Positions 16,513 through 25,959 of a DNA stretch of 64,000 nucleotides are shown here, one piece after another. Below the pieces are notes generated by a model, which made no database searches, was not told the DNA's origin, and saw only the letters and a list, made by a program, of their open reading frames with translations. The DNA comes from an uncultured Collinsella sp. (GTDB lineage Bacteria; Actinomycetota; Coriobacteriia; Coriobacteriales; Coriobacteriaceae). The stretch covers positions 62,001-126,000 of the forward strand of contig CAAERQ010000023.1 in assembly GCA_900758475.1 (NCBI GenBank), in the 5' to 3' direction. How positions within the stretch are numbered: the first letter of the stretch is position 1; each line of letters opens with the position of its first letter. A program made the translations under genes and the position numbers.

Positions 16513-16621
16513 AGCAGCCAGCCCGCACCTTTCTTTACAGCACATCTATACCAAACGAGGCGACGCTAAGCGCCGCCCCATGCAATCAAATAACCCGATG
16601 ATACCGTTCACGCCAGACGAT

Positions 16622-17140
16622 TTACGCCTCAACGCGGCGATACGTCACGAACTCATAATCGACACCCTCGTCGCCCTCGCCCGCGGCAATCGTGGCAACA
16701 CCGCCACGCCGCGCAATCTCCCACGCGGGATCGGCATCTAGATCGGGAAAGTACGTATCCACGTCATGCACGCAATGGTTATGCGTAACCTCGGCCTCCA
16801 CGCAATACGGCAAAAACTGCCGATAGACATCGCCGCCACCGATCACCCATGCAACAGCCTCATCGGCAACCGCGGCGAGCGCTTCCTCAATGCTATGCAC
16901 CACGTCAACGCCCTCGGGGGCAAAGCCCTCGTCGCGCGTGAGCACAATGTTGCGACGATTCTTGAGCGGTCGTCCGCCGGGAAAACTCAACAGCGTCTTG
17001 CGCCCCATGATGACCGGGCAACCTTTGGTGCACGCCACAAAATGACGCATGTCGGCACGGTTGGACACCACCATGTCGCCCTCGCACCCAATGCCCCAGT
17101 CATCGCACACGGCGACAATGGCAGAAAGCTTACACGTCAT
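16622..17140 (-). CDS. folA: Dihydrofolate reductase
   Basis: Reduces dihydrofolate to tetrahydrofolate with NADPH. Family motifs are visible: LSAIVAVCDDWGIGCEGDMVV (Met20-loop region), VIMGRKTLLSFPGGRPLKNRRNIVLTRD (adenosine-phosphate binding) and WVIGGGDVYRQFLPY near the C-terminal half. 172 residues. It follows thyA immediately: the ribosome site GTAGGTG overlaps the thyA stop codon, so the pair is translated together, supplying the reductase that recycles the dihydrofolate made by ThyA. The ATG at 17140 is preferred over a GTG three codons upstream. Confidence 0.95.
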   Translation of the reverse strand: MTCKLSAIVAVCDDWGIGCEGDMVVSNRADMRHFVACTKGCPVIMGRKTLLSFPGGRPLKNRRNIVLTRDEGFAPEGVDVVHSIEEALAAVADEAVAWVIGGGDVYRQFLPYCVEAEVTHNHCVHDVDTYFPDLDADPAWEIARRGGVATIAAGEGDEGVDYEFVTYRRVEA

Positions 17141-17149
17141 GCGCGTCAC

Positions 17150-17998
17150 CTACACCGCAATGGGGATGTTCTTTACCTGCGGACCGTGCTCATAGCCCTC
17201 GACGATCAGGTCGTCGGTCGTAAACGCGTAGAAATCACGCACATCGGGGTTGAGCGTTACCTTGGGAGCCGCAAACTGCGGACGCTCGATAAGCTCGCGG
17301 ACGATATCGACATGGCGGTCGTAAATATGGGCATCGGCGATCACGTGCAGCAGCTCGCCAGCAATCATATCGACCGACTGTGCGACCATCATCAACAGAA
17401 TGGCATACTGGCATACGTTCCAGTTGTTCGCGGCCAAAATGTCCTGGCTACGCTGGTTGAGAATCATGTTGAGCGTCGGTTTATCATCCTGCGGGCGCTG
17501 CGTCACGTTATACGTCACGCTGTAGGCGCACGGATACAGGTGCATCTCGGACAGGTCGCTAAACACATAGGTGTTCGTCATAATGCGGCGGCTGTACGGC
17601 GTGTGCTTGAGGTCGTACAGCACACGGTCCATCTGATCAAAGTCACCCTCGGCATAATGGCTCTTCTGGCCAATCTGATAGCCGTAGGCCTTGCCGATAG
17701 AGCCGGTCTCGTCGGCCCACTCATCCCAAATATGGCTGTTGAGGTCATGTACGTTATTGGACTTCTTCTGATAGATCCACAGGATCTCGTCCATAGCAGA
17801 CTTAAGCGCCGTACGGCGCAGGGTAAGTGCCGGGAACTCTTCGCGCAGGTCATAGCGCGCCGTGACACCAAAGTTTTTAATGGTATAGGCAGGGGTGCCG
17901 TCCTCCCACACCGGGCGGACCTTTTGGCCCTCGGTGGTGGTGCCATGGTCCAGAATATCGCGGCACATGGCTACAAACTGTTGATCAGCCTTGCTCAT
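17150..17998 (-). CDS. thyA: Thymidylate synthase ThyA
   Basis: Methylates dUMP to dTMP using methylenetetrahydrofolate. The catalytic cysteine is in HLYPCAYSVTY; the phosphate-binding PYSRRIMTN and the C-terminal Val (KNIPIAV) are also present, as is IAGELLHVIADAHIYDRH. 282 residues. The start at 17998 follows a perfect AGGAGGGTCA. It forms an operon with folA. A TACAAT -10-like box lies near 18025, but its -35 is weak. The 166-bp gap to the divergent DUF134-NifX gene holds that gene's control sites. Confidence 0.96.
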   Translation of the reverse strand: MSKADQQFVAMCRDILDHGTTTEGQKVRPVWEDGTPAYTIKNFGVTARYDLREEFPALTLRRTALKSAMDEILWIYQKKSNNVHDLNSHIWDEWADETGSIGKAYGYQIGQKSHYAEGDFDQMDRVLYDLKHTPYSRRIMTNTYVFSDLSEMHLYPCAYSVTYNVTQRPQDDKPTLNMILNQRSQDILAANNWNVCQYAILLMMVAQSVDMIAGELLHVIADAHIYDRHVDIVRELIERPQFAAPKVTLNPDVRDFYAFTTDDLIVEGYEHGPQVKNIPIAV

Positions 17999-18083
17999 TG
18001 ACCCTCCTGTCAGTCGCCTACAAGCGAGATTCATTGTAGCCCAGGCGCACGCGGCCCCACAGCCCTAACATAAGCCCTCATTT

Positions 18084-18150
18084 TCTGATATATGCCAGAA
18101 ATTCCTTGCGCTCAATGAGCATCGAGTTATCCTATTGTTGACATATGTCA
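18084..18150 (+). promoter_or_regulatory. Promoter flanked by two matching operator dyads
   Basis: Two related palindromes with centre CATATG/TATATG occur 55 bp apart: TCTGATATATGCCAGA at 18084-18099 and TGACATATGTCA at 18139-18150. Between them is a plausible sigma-70 promoter, TTGCGC at 18106-18111, 16-bp spacer, TATCCT at 18128-18133. One dyad is upstream of the -35 and the other downstream of the -10, next to the ribosome site of the DUF134-NifX gene. I infer autoregulation by that gene's helix-turn-helix domain. Confidence 0.6.
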
Positions 18151-18164
18151 GATAAGGAGTGCGC

Positions 18165-18917
18165 ATGGCAGGAAGACGCGAAAAACTGCGCCGCGTCGGG
18201 ATCATCCCCGAATACCGCGGCTTTACCCCTGACGGCCTAGCAAGCGGCGATGCCATCGACATGACGGTCGACGAGCTCGAGGTGCTGCGCTTGTGCGACC
18301 TGGAAGGCCTCAATCAGGAGGCCGTCGCCCAGCACATGGGCATTGCCCGCGCCACGGTGGCGGCAATCTGCAGCCGCGCGCATCGCAAGGTGGCAAACGC
18401 GCTGGTCAACGGACGGGCGATCGTCATCGAAGGCGGCAACATCACGTACTCCCCCATTTCCGCGACAACGGCCGCATGGCCAGCAAAGGAGGTCGACACC
18501 ATGAGGGTGGCAACCACATACGACAACGGCAACATCTTTATGCACTTTGGCCGCAGCGAGCAGTTCAAGATCTACGACATTCAGGACGGCAAGGTGCTCA
18601 ACGAGCAGGTCGTGGGCACCGGCGGCACCGGTCACGGCGCCCTGGCGGGCCTGCTCGCCAACGGCGGCGTGAACACGCTCATCTGCGGCGGCATCGGCGG
18701 TGGCGCTATCAACGCGCTTGCCCAAGCCGGCATCACGGTATACGCAGGTGCCCAAGGCAGCTGCGACGCTTGCGTCGAGGCCCTTATCGCCGGCACGCTC
18801 GCACAGAACGGCGAGGCCACGTGCGGCTGCCACGGCCATGACCACGAACATGGCGAGTCCTGCAGCTGCCACGGCCATCGCGAGCACGAGGGTCACGAGG
18901 GCTGCGGCTGCCACTAA
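18165..18917 (+). CDS. DUF134 helix-turn-helix regulator fused to a NifX/NifB-type domain with His/Cys tail
   Basis: A 250-residue fusion. Residues ~1-95 are a DUF134 regulator: basic MAGRREKLRRVG, acidic MTVDELEVLRLCDLEGLNQEAVAQHMGIARATVAAICSRAHRKVA, a sigma-like helix-turn-helix. Residues ~112-210 form a dinitrogenase iron-molybdenum cofactor (NifX/NafY) domain: MRVATTYDNGNIFMHFGRSEQFKIYD and GGIGGGAINALAQAGI. The last 35 residues are His- and Cys-rich (CGCHGHDHEHG, CSCHGH, CGCH) and should bind metal. AAGGAG six bases upstream sets the ATG at 18165. Flanking dyads suggest it controls itself. The metal sensed, Fe, Mo or other, is unknown; nitrogenase genes are absent. Confidence 0.88.
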   Translation: MAGRREKLRRVGIIPEYRGFTPDGLASGDAIDMTVDELEVLRLCDLEGLNQEAVAQHMGIARATVAAICSRAHRKVANALVNGRAIVIEGGNITYSPISATTAAWPAKEVDTMRVATTYDNGNIFMHFGRSEQFKIYDIQDGKVLNEQVVGTGGTGHGALAGLLANGGVNTLICGGIGGGAINALAQAGITVYAGAQGSCDACVEALIAGTLAQNGEATCGCHGHDHEHGESCSCHGHREHEGHEGCGCH

Positions 18918-18980
18918 TGGCACGGCACCGCGAACTTGGGGCGCGACGCTGAACGCAGCCCAACAATCAAAGCCAACAAC

Positions 18981-19012
18981 AAAGGCCACCCGGTAGCTTC
19001 CGAGTGGCCTTT
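18981..19012. terminator. Bidirectional hairpin terminator
   Basis: Arms AAAGGCCAC (18981-18989) and GTGGCCTTT (19004-19012) pair perfectly. It lies between the converging DUF134-NifX gene and ffh and has T-rich sequence on both sides, so it can end both transcripts. Confidence 0.8.
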
Positions 19013-19037
19013 GCCATATCAAGCTGGAATTACAGCC

Positions 19038-20513
19038 CTATTTCTTATTGCGCATCTGCGCTTCCATCTGGCGCAGCAACTCCATATCGGACTTGGGACC
19101 GCCCGTACCCAGGCCGCCCATGCCGCCCAGACCCATAGCGTCCAGGCCAGGGATATTGGGCATGCGCATCCTCTTGCCCTTCTTGCCCTTCTTGCCCTTC
19201 TTGCCGCCGGCCTGTGCCTGATTGGCCATCGTGCGCATGCGGCCCATCATCTTATTCATCTCGCCCCACTGCTTCATAAGGCTGTTGACCTCGGTGGGGG
19301 TCACGCCGGCGCCCTTGGCAATGCGAGCACGGCGCTGGCCGTTGATGATGGAAGGACGCAGGCGCTCCTCCTTGGTCATCGACATGATGATGGCCTCGTT
19401 CTTATCGAAGATGCCCTCGTCCAGGTTGCCGCCCATCTGGTTGAGCGCACGCTGGCCGCCGGGGAGCATGCCCAGGATACCCTTCATGCCGCCCATCTTC
19501 TTGACGGCTTTCATCTGGTCGAGCATGTCGTTCATGGTAAAGCCCTCGCGCAGCATACGCTCGGCAGCCTCAAGCTGCTCTGCATCGGCTGCCTCCTGGG
19601 CCTTCTCGATAATACCTACGACATCGCCCATGCCCAGAATGCGCTTGGCCATGCGATCGGGATAGAACGGTTCAAGCGAATCGGGTTTCTCGCCCATGCT
19701 CACAAACTTGATGGGCTTGCCGGTCACCTGACGCACCGAAAGTGCGCCACCGCCACGGGCATCGCCGTCGAGCTTGGAGATAATCACGCCATCAAAGTCG
19801 GTGCGCTCGGCAAACGTCGAGACGACGTTGACGATATCCTGGCCGGTCATGGCATCGACGACCATCAGCACCTGGTCGGGCTTGACGGCCTTCTTGATGT
19901 CCACGGCCTCCTGCATCATCTGCTCGTCGATCTGCAGACGACCGGCTGTATCGACAATGACCACGTCGCGCAGGTGGTCGACGGCCTCCTGGATGGCGCC
20001 CTTGGCGATGTCGACCGGGTGCGCACCGTCGCCGCGAAAGACTGGTACGCCGATCTCGCCACCGAGCGTGGCCAGCTGGTCGGCAGCGGCGGGACGATAG
20101 ACGTCGCACGCGGCGAGCAGCGGCGAGCGGCCCTGCTTCTTGAGCAGGTAGGCCAGCTTTACGGCCGCCGTGGTCTTACCGGAGCCCTGCAGACCCACGA
20201 GCATAATGACATTGGGGATGCGGTTGCTAAAGACGAGCTTGCTCTCGGTGGAGCCGAGCATCTCGGTGAGCTCGTCGAGCACGATCTTGACGACGTTTTG
20301 CGCCGGCGACAGCGACTCCATGACCTCAGCGGTCATGCAACGCTCCTTGGTCTTGGCGACAAAATCCTTGACGACCTTGAAGTTAACGTCGGCTTCGAGC
20401 AGCGCCATGCGAATGTCGCGCATGGCCGAGGTGATATCGGCCTCGGTCAGCTTGCCCTTGCCGCGCAGGCGGTCAAATGTGTCGTTGAGGCGATCGCTCA
20501 GGGAATCAAACAC
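19038..20513 (-). CDS. ffh: Signal recognition particle protein Ffh
   Basis: GTPase subunit of the signal recognition particle; binds signal sequences and 4.5S RNA. N, G and M domains are all present: MFDSLSDRLNDTFDRLRGKG at the N-terminus, P-loop GLQGSGKTT, DTAGRLQID, TKLDGDARGGG, and a methionine-rich M domain (GGMKGILGMLPGG, QWGEMNKMMGRMR). A Lys/Gly-rich tail follows. 491 residues. GTG start at 20513 with AAGGAG. It lies 10 bp after ftsY, whose product is its receptor. The 4.5S RNA gene is not in the window. Confidence 0.97.
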   Translation of the reverse strand: MFDSLSDRLNDTFDRLRGKGKLTEADITSAMRDIRMALLEADVNFKVVKDFVAKTKERCMTAEVMESLSPAQNVVKIVLDELTEMLGSTESKLVFSNRIPNVIMLVGLQGSGKTTAAVKLAYLLKKQGRSPLLAACDVYRPAAADQLATLGGEIGVPVFRGDGAHPVDIAKGAIQEAVDHLRDVVIVDTAGRLQIDEQMMQEAVDIKKAVKPDQVLMVVDAMTGQDIVNVVSTFAERTDFDGVIISKLDGDARGGGALSVRQVTGKPIKFVSMGEKPDSLEPFYPDRMAKRILGMGDVVGIIEKAQEAADAEQLEAAERMLREGFTMNDMLDQMKAVKKMGGMKGILGMLPGGQRALNQMGGNLDEGIFDKNEAIIMSMTKEERLRPSIINGQRRARIAKGAGVTPTEVNSLMKQWGEMNKMMGRMRTMANQAQAGGKKGKKGKKGKRMRMPNIPGLDAMGLGGMGGLGTGGPKSDMELLRQMEAQMRNKK

Positions 20514-20523
20514 TGGTTACTCC

Positions 20524-21441
20524 TTAGTTGGACTCGCCCACCAGGGCGCGGCAGAAATCTTTGGCGTTAAACTCCTGCAGGTCATCGACCTGCTCGCCCA
20601 CGCCGATGCGCAGGATCGGGAGCTTGAGCTTCTCGGCCACGGCCATGGCAATACCGCCCTTAGCCGTGCCGTCGAGCTTAGTCATGATAATACCGTCCAG
20701 GCCCAGCGCCTCGTTAAACTCGAGCGCCTGGTTCAGACCGTTCTGACCAGTGGCGGCATCGATCACAAGCACGACCGAGACCGGCATGGGACCGGCGGCC
20801 ATATTGGCGGCGCGCTTACGGGTCACATTGACCACCTTGGCGAGCTCGCGCATGAGCTCGGGACTCGTGTGCAGACGGCCGGCGGTATCGATGAGCACCA
20901 GGTCGCTGCCGCGCTTATCGGCCTCGTCGAGCACGTCATAGCACACGCTCGCAGGATCGGAGCCGCGGTCACGCTTGATAACCGGTACGCCGGCACGCTG
21001 ACCCCACACATCGAGCTGCTCGATAGCGGCGGCGCGGAAGGTGTCGGCCGAACCGATAAGCACGTTCTTGCCGCGGGCGGCCATGGCGCTCGCAATCTTG
21101 CCGACCGTGGTGGTCTTGCCGGCGCCGTTGATACCGACAAACAGCACGCAGCTCGGCGTATCGGAAAACGGGTCGCGCTCAACAGGCACAAAATGGCCCT
21201 CGAGCTGCTCGGCCAGGGCGCGACGAAGCTGCGGGGCGGTCTTGAGGTTCTTCTTGGCGGCGGCGTCACGCAGGTCATCGGAGACCTGAATGGCGACCTC
21301 GGCGCCCATGTCACCCATGACGAGGGTGTCCTCAAGATCCTCCCAAAAATCCTCGTCGACCTCACCGCCAAAGTAGAAGACCTCGTTGAGGGCCTCGCGG
21401 CTGCGCTCAAGTCCGCGCGAGAGTGCGTCAAAGAATCCCAT
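20524..21441 (-). CDS. ftsY: Signal recognition particle receptor FtsY
   Basis: Membrane-associated GTPase that docks SRP-ribosome complexes. NG domains only, with P-loop GINGAGKTTTVGKIA, DTAGRLHTSPELM and TKLDGTAKGG; the long acidic N-terminal A domain of E. coli FtsY is missing, as in many Gram-positives. 305 residues. The ATG overlaps the smc stop by one base (TAATG), giving coupled translation in the order rnc-smc-ftsY-ffh. Confidence 0.97.
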   Translation of the reverse strand: MGFFDALSRGLERSREALNEVFYFGGEVDEDFWEDLEDTLVMGDMGAEVAIQVSDDLRDAAAKKNLKTAPQLRRALAEQLEGHFVPVERDPFSDTPSCVLFVGINGAGKTTTVGKIASAMAARGKNVLIGSADTFRAAAIEQLDVWGQRAGVPVIKRDRGSDPASVCYDVLDEADKRGSDLVLIDTAGRLHTSPELMRELAKVVNVTRKRAANMAAGPMPVSVVLVIDAATGQNGLNQALEFNEALGLDGIIMTKLDGTAKGGIAMAVAEKLKLPILRIGVGEQVDDLQEFNAKDFCRALVGESN

Positions 21442-24400
21442 TATGCATTCACGACCTTTCCGGTTTCGCGATCGAGTTTTTGCGAGACGACGCGACTGAC
21501 GCCGTCGGCTTGCATCGAGACGCCGTAGAGAACGTCAGCATCCTCCATAGTACGGCGCTGATGCGAGATTACCAAGAGCTGCGTATCGGAACGCAGCACA
21601 TCGAGAGCACCGATGAGCTTGGACAGGTTGGCGTCGTCGAGCGCGGCCTCGACCTCGTCCAGCACATAGAACGGCACCGTGCGCGTACGGTATACGGCAA
21701 AGAGCAGAGCGAGCGCCGTCAGGCTCTTCTCGCCACCGGACATGAGCATCATCTTGGTGATACGCTTGCCGCGGGGCTGCGCCACGACCTCAATGCCCGT
21801 CTCGGCAGGATGCTCGGGATCGGTCATCTCAAGGTGAGCCTGACCACCCGGGAAGAGCATGGCGAAGATCTCGCGGAAGTTCGCGTCGACCTTCTCAAAC
21901 GTCACCAGGAACGCCTTGCGCATCTTGCGGTCAATCGCCACGGTGATCTTGGTGAGCGCCTTGCGCGCGCTCTCCAGATCGGCCAGTTGCTCCTCGATGT
22001 AATCGGCGCGGCGCTTGAGCTGCTCGTACTCCTCCATGGCAACCTGGTTCACGGGGCCCAGGTTGTTGATCTGGCGCACGAGTTGGTTGAGCTCGCGCTC
22101 GGCGGCGTCGCGGTCGGTGGGCGCCGGCAGCATGAGCGCTTCCTCGAGCACCGTGGTACCGTCAGCGGTGATGGCCTTGATGGCAGCCTCGACCTGCACC
22201 TCGAGCTTGCCGCGCGCCACCTTGAACTCATTTTGCGTCGTGGCGGCAGCATCGACCCTCTCTTTGGCGCGGGCGACCTCGGTCTTGGCGTCCTCGATGG
22301 TCTTCTTAAGCGAAGCCGAGTCCGCTTCCTCGAGCGAAGCCTGATCGCGCAGGCGCGCAGCCCAGTCCGAGGCGCGCTCCAACAGGGCAGAATAGCGCTC
22401 GTGCATGGGATCGACGCGAAGGCGCAGCAGCTCAAGCGAGCGCGAGGCCTGGCGTGTTCCGCGGATACGGCGGTCGATGCCCTCCAGGCGATGCTCCAGG
22501 TCGGGCACGCGGCCCCTCAGAGAACGAAGACGCTCGCTCGTCTGGGCCAGGCGCACCTTGGCGTCGGCGAGCTTACCGGCTGCCTCAGAATCGTCACGGC
22601 GCACGCGATCGAGCTCGTCGTTGGCCTCGGCAATCTGCAAGCCTAAGTCGCTCGCCTGCGCACGGGACTCGTCACGCGAACGAGTGAGTTCGTCCACGCG
22701 CGGACGTGCGGCACGAACGGCCTCTGCGGCCTGCTCGCGGCGCTTGGAAATGCGCACGCGCTCGACCTCGGCATTGTTGGCACTCTGCTCCAGGCGGCCG
22801 ATCTCAGAGAGCAGCGAGCGGCGCTCGCCCTCAAGACGGGCAATCTCGCCGGCGGCATCGCCCTCGGCGGCGCGCGCCTCCTCGACGGCCGCATTGGCCT
22901 CGACGACCTGATCAGAAACATGCTCAAACGCGGCAGTAAGATCGGGCTCCAGGCCCTCCAGCTCGCGGATACGACGCTTGCGCTCCAGAGCGCCCGAAGC
23001 CTCGCCGGCATCAAGCCCCACGCGAACCAGGCCGCCGCAGGCAACACGTGCGCCATCGGGAGTCACATAGGTCACGCCATCAACGACCGGCGCGGACAGC
23101 GCACAAGGCAAGTCATCGACCACGTAATAGCCGCCAAGCAAGGCCTCGACGACCGGACCGTAGCCGGCACGCACGGACAGGCGATCAACAAGACGGGTAC
23201 CGGCGGCGCCCTCGGCGGCCGCAGAGCCGCTCACACTGCGCGCCACCAGCAGCGCCTCACCCGAGGCCTTCTTCTGGTCCAGGGCAGCGCGACCGGCACG
23301 CTCAAGTGCGGCAGCGTTATCGAACAGCAGGGCATCGATATCGCCGGCGAGCAGCTGCTCAACCAGGCCCTCAAGCTCACGCGGTGCCTCGAGTACATCG
23401 CCCAGACGGCCCGAGACATCGTCGCCCAGCGCGCCCACCAGACGGCTTACGAGCGGCGAGCTGTCGGCCATGCGGGCATCGAGCTTCTTTTGGCTCGCGA
23501 GCTCTGAGCGCACCTCAGACAGCTTGTTGCGCGCCTCGCCCTCGCGGGCACGCAGGTCCTTGAGGGCAGCGCGTGCCGTCTCGGTGGCCTCGCGTGCATC
23601 GCTTTGGGCCTGACGGGCCGCCTCAAGGGCGCTCTCAAGCTCCTCAGCACGGTCGCGGCGGCTATCAAGCGATGCCGTGACCTCCTCGAGCTGTTCATCG
23701 ATCTGCTCCAGGCGCGAGGCATACATGTTGTCCTCGACCTCGGCGTTGCTCAGCGAGTCCTTCACCTTGGCGAGCTCGAGCGCAGCATTATCGGCAACGC
23801 GCTGCACATCGCGCTGTTCGCGCGTGAGCTGCGAAATCTGATTGTCGAGCGCAACGCGACGCTCGTGGAGCTCGGCGGCGGCAGGACCAGCGGCGTCAAC
23901 GTCCTCCTGGGCCTGCATATGCGCGCCGGTCACTTCCTCGAGCTGAGCACGTGCGTCCTCGAGCTCCTCGACCACGCGACGGCGCTGATGCTCGGAGCTC
24001 GAGATCTGGCCACGCATGTCGGACAGGCGCGACACCATGTTATGGCCCTTTTCCTCGAGCAGGCGCATATCGGAGTTAATGCGACCGACCACGTCTTGCA
24101 TATGACGGCGCTGCTCGCCCAAGTCGCCCACAAACAGGCCCTTTTCCTCGAGCATAACTTGGAGCTTCTCGAGCTCGCGCTCCTTTTCACCCAAGCGGTA
24201 TTGCGCGAGCTCAAGCTCGGCAGCGCCCTCCTTGGAGCGGCTCTCCAGGTCGTTCCACTGCGATTGCAGTGAACGCAGCTCATCAACGGCCAGCATCTGC
24301 GTAAGCTCGTTCGCGCGCGAGGACAGCTCTTTGTACTTGCGCGCGCGATCGACCTGACGCTCCAGCGGCCGCAGCTGACGGGCGATCTCCTTATTGATGT

Positions 24401-24977
24401 CGCGGGCACGGGTCAGGTGCTCGTCCATCGACTTGATCTTTTTGAGCGCACGCTCCTTGCGACGCTTGTGCTTGGAGATACCGGCGGCCTCCTCAATGAG
24501 GGCACGGCGCTCCTCGGGGCGGCTCTGCAAAATGGCATCGAGCTTGCCCTGGCTGATGATGGAATGCGTATCCTTGCCCAGTCCCGAATCGTGCAGGATA
24601 TCCTGGATGTCCATCAGGCGGCACGGGCTCGAATTGATGAGGTACTCACTCTCGCCCGAGCGATACATGCGGCGGGTGATGGCGACCTCATCAAAGTCGA
24701 CGGGAAGCATATGGTCCGAGTTATCGAGCACCAGCGTGACCTCGGCGACACCCACCGGCTTGCGCGCCGACGAGCCCGAGAAGATGACGTCCTCCATGGC
24801 CTGGCCGCGCAACTGCTTGGCGCTCTGCTCGCCCAGGACCCACAGAATCGAGTCGGAGATGTTCGATTTTCCCGAGCCGTTGGGACCGACGATGACGGTC
24901 AGGCCCGGCTCAAACGTCATATGGGCGCGGTCGGCAAACGACTTGAACCCTTTGAGCGTGAGGGACTTGAGATACAC
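21441..24977 (-). CDS. smc: Chromosome segregation protein SMC
   Basis: Condensin ATPase that compacts and helps segregate the chromosome. 1178 residues in the usual five-part layout: N-terminal head with FKSFADR and Walker A GPNGSGKSN, a long coiled coil (about 170-490), a glycine-containing hinge (about 510-660), a second coiled coil (about 670-1000) and the C-terminal head with LMSGGEKSLTALALLFA and FYVLDEVEAALDDAN. It starts GTGTATCTC with GAGGAA upstream. The partners ScpA and ScpB are not in the window. It sits between rnc and ftsY. Confidence 0.97.
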   Translation of the reverse strand: MYLKSLTLKGFKSFADRAHMTFEPGLTVIVGPNGSGKSNISDSILWVLGEQSAKQLRGQAMEDVIFSGSSARKPVGVAEVTLVLDNSDHMLPVDFDEVAITRRMYRSGESEYLINSSPCRLMDIQDILHDSGLGKDTHSIISQGKLDAILQSRPEERRALIEEAAGISKHKRRKERALKKIKSMDEHLTRARDINKEIARQLRPLERQVDRARKYKELSSRANELTQMLAVDELRSLQSQWNDLESRSKEGAAELELAQYRLGEKERELEKLQVMLEEKGLFVGDLGEQRRHMQDVVGRINSDMRLLEEKGHNMVSRLSDMRGQISSSEHQRRRVVEELEDARAQLEEVTGAHMQAQEDVDAAGPAAAELHERRVALDNQISQLTREQRDVQRVADNAALELAKVKDSLSNAEVEDNMYASRLEQIDEQLEEVTASLDSRRDRAEELESALEAARQAQSDAREATETARAALKDLRAREGEARNKLSEVRSELASQKKLDARMADSSPLVSRLVGALGDDVSGRLGDVLEAPRELEGLVEQLLAGDIDALLFDNAAALERAGRAALDQKKASGEALLVARSVSGSAAAEGAAGTRLVDRLSVRAGYGPVVEALLGGYYVVDDLPCALSAPVVDGVTYVTPDGARVACGGLVRVGLDAGEASGALERKRRIRELEGLEPDLTAAFEHVSDQVVEANAAVEEARAAEGDAAGEIARLEGERRSLLSEIGRLEQSANNAEVERVRISKRREQAAEAVRAARPRVDELTRSRDESRAQASDLGLQIAEANDELDRVRRDDSEAAGKLADAKVRLAQTSERLRSLRGRVPDLEHRLEGIDRRIRGTRQASRSLELLRLRVDPMHERYSALLERASDWAARLRDQASLEEADSASLKKTIEDAKTEVARAKERVDAAATTQNEFKVARGKLEVQVEAAIKAITADGTTVLEEALMLPAPTDRDAAERELNQLVRQINNLGPVNQVAMEEYEQLKRRADYIEEQLADLESARKALTKITVAIDRKMRKAFLVTFEKVDANFREIFAMLFPGGQAHLEMTDPEHPAETGIEVVAQPRGKRITKMMLMSGGEKSLTALALLFAVYRTRTVPFYVLDEVEAALDDANLSKLIGALDVLRSDTQLLVISHQRRTMEDADVLYGVSMQADGVSRVVSQKLDRETGKVVNA

Positions 24978-24987
24978 GGTTCCTCGC

Positions 24988-25713
24988 TTAAACAGGCTTC
25001 TTGTTGAGAATCACGCCGTTGGTGGTGTAGCCCATGCGGTCGAGTGCCTCAAGCGCAGCGGCTCCCTCGGCCTCCTTCTTGGAGGAACCGGTGCCGCGGC
25101 CCTGGCGGATACCGTCGATGAGCACCACGGCGGTAAAGGTCGGTGCGTGCGCCGGCCCCTCAGAGCCAACGAGCTTGTACGCCGGAGGCTCGTGGCCGTC
25201 GGCCTGCACGCACTCCTGCAAAAACGACTTGGGGTTCGCAGGATGCTCGGCACGCTCGGAAGCCAGGTGCGGCTTAAGCGTGCGGTGGATGAACTCCGCC
25301 GCAACGTCCCAGCCGGCATCCAGGTACAGGGCACCCACGAGCGACTCGTAGACGTTCTCGAGCGCCGAATGCAGGCCGCGCGCGCCCGTGCCGGTCTCAG
25401 AGGCACCAAAGATGATGATGTCGTCGATGCCCAGCTCATGAGACACCTCGGACAGCGTGGCACCCGAGACGAGCGACACCTTCAGGCGCGTAAGCTTGCC
25501 CTCGTCAAACTCCGGATAGGACTCGAAGAGCGAGCGGGCAACCACGGCACCCAAAATGGAATCGCCCAAAAACTCAAGGCGCTCATAGCTCGCCGAGACG
25601 GGCTGACCTTCCACGGCAGAGGGGTGCGTAAGCGCCGCGCGCAGCAGCACCTTGTTATTGAACTCGTGGCCCAGGATTTCCTGGGCGCGCGCGAGTCGTT
25701 GAGATAAAGCCAA
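24988..25713 (-). CDS. rnc: Ribonuclease III
   Basis: Double-strand-specific endoribonuclease that processes rRNA precursors and structured mRNAs. The signature ERLEFLGDSILG and the second acidic site ALENVYESLVGALYLD are intact; a double-stranded RNA-binding domain occupies the last ~75 residues (FLQECVQADGHEPPAYKL...GTGSSKKEAEGAAALEAL). 241 residues. The start is TTG at 25713, with AAGGAGG located inside the end of acpP, so rnc is coupled to it. Confidence 0.96.
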   Translation of the reverse strand: MALSQRLARAQEILGHEFNNKVLLRAALTHPSAVEGQPVSASYERLEFLGDSILGAVVARSLFESYPEFDEGKLTRLKVSLVSGATLSEVSHELGIDDIIIFGASETGTGARGLHSALENVYESLVGALYLDAGWDVAAEFIHRTLKPHLASERAEHPANPKSFLQECVQADGHEPPAYKLVGSEGPAHAPTFTAVVLIDGIRQGRGTGSSKKEAEGAAALEALDRMGYTTNGVILNKKPV

Positions 25714-25716
25714 GAC

Positions 25717-25959
25717 TTAGGCCTCCTTGGCGTTTTCAATAGCGTCGACAGCGTCGGCGACAGAGTTGAGCGACAGCAGGGTCTCGTCATCGATCTCGAG
25801 GTCGAACTCGTCCTCGATGGCCGTCACCAGCTGCAGACGCTCGAGCGAATCGGCATCGAGATCGTCAAAGGTAGTCTCGTCGCTAATGTCAGCGACATCG
25901 ACGCCCAGAACGTCAGCGGCGACTTCGGCGATCTTATCGAAGATTTCGGAGCGGTCCAT
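25717..25959 (-). CDS. acpP: Acyl carrier protein
   Basis: Small acidic carrier of acyl chains in fatty acid synthesis, 80 residues. The phosphopantetheine attachment serine lies in LDADSLERLQL. The start at 25959 follows GAGGAAG; an in-frame codon five residues upstream lacks a site. It lies downstream of plsX with a 124-bp gap that contains TAGAAT, a possible -10 box (about 26030), so acpP-rnc-smc-ftsY-ffh may have an internal promoter. Confidence 0.95.
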   Translation of the reverse strand: MDRSEIFDKIAEVAADVLGVDVADISDETTFDDLDADSLERLQLVTAIEDEFDLEIDDETLLSLNSVADAVDAIENAKEA

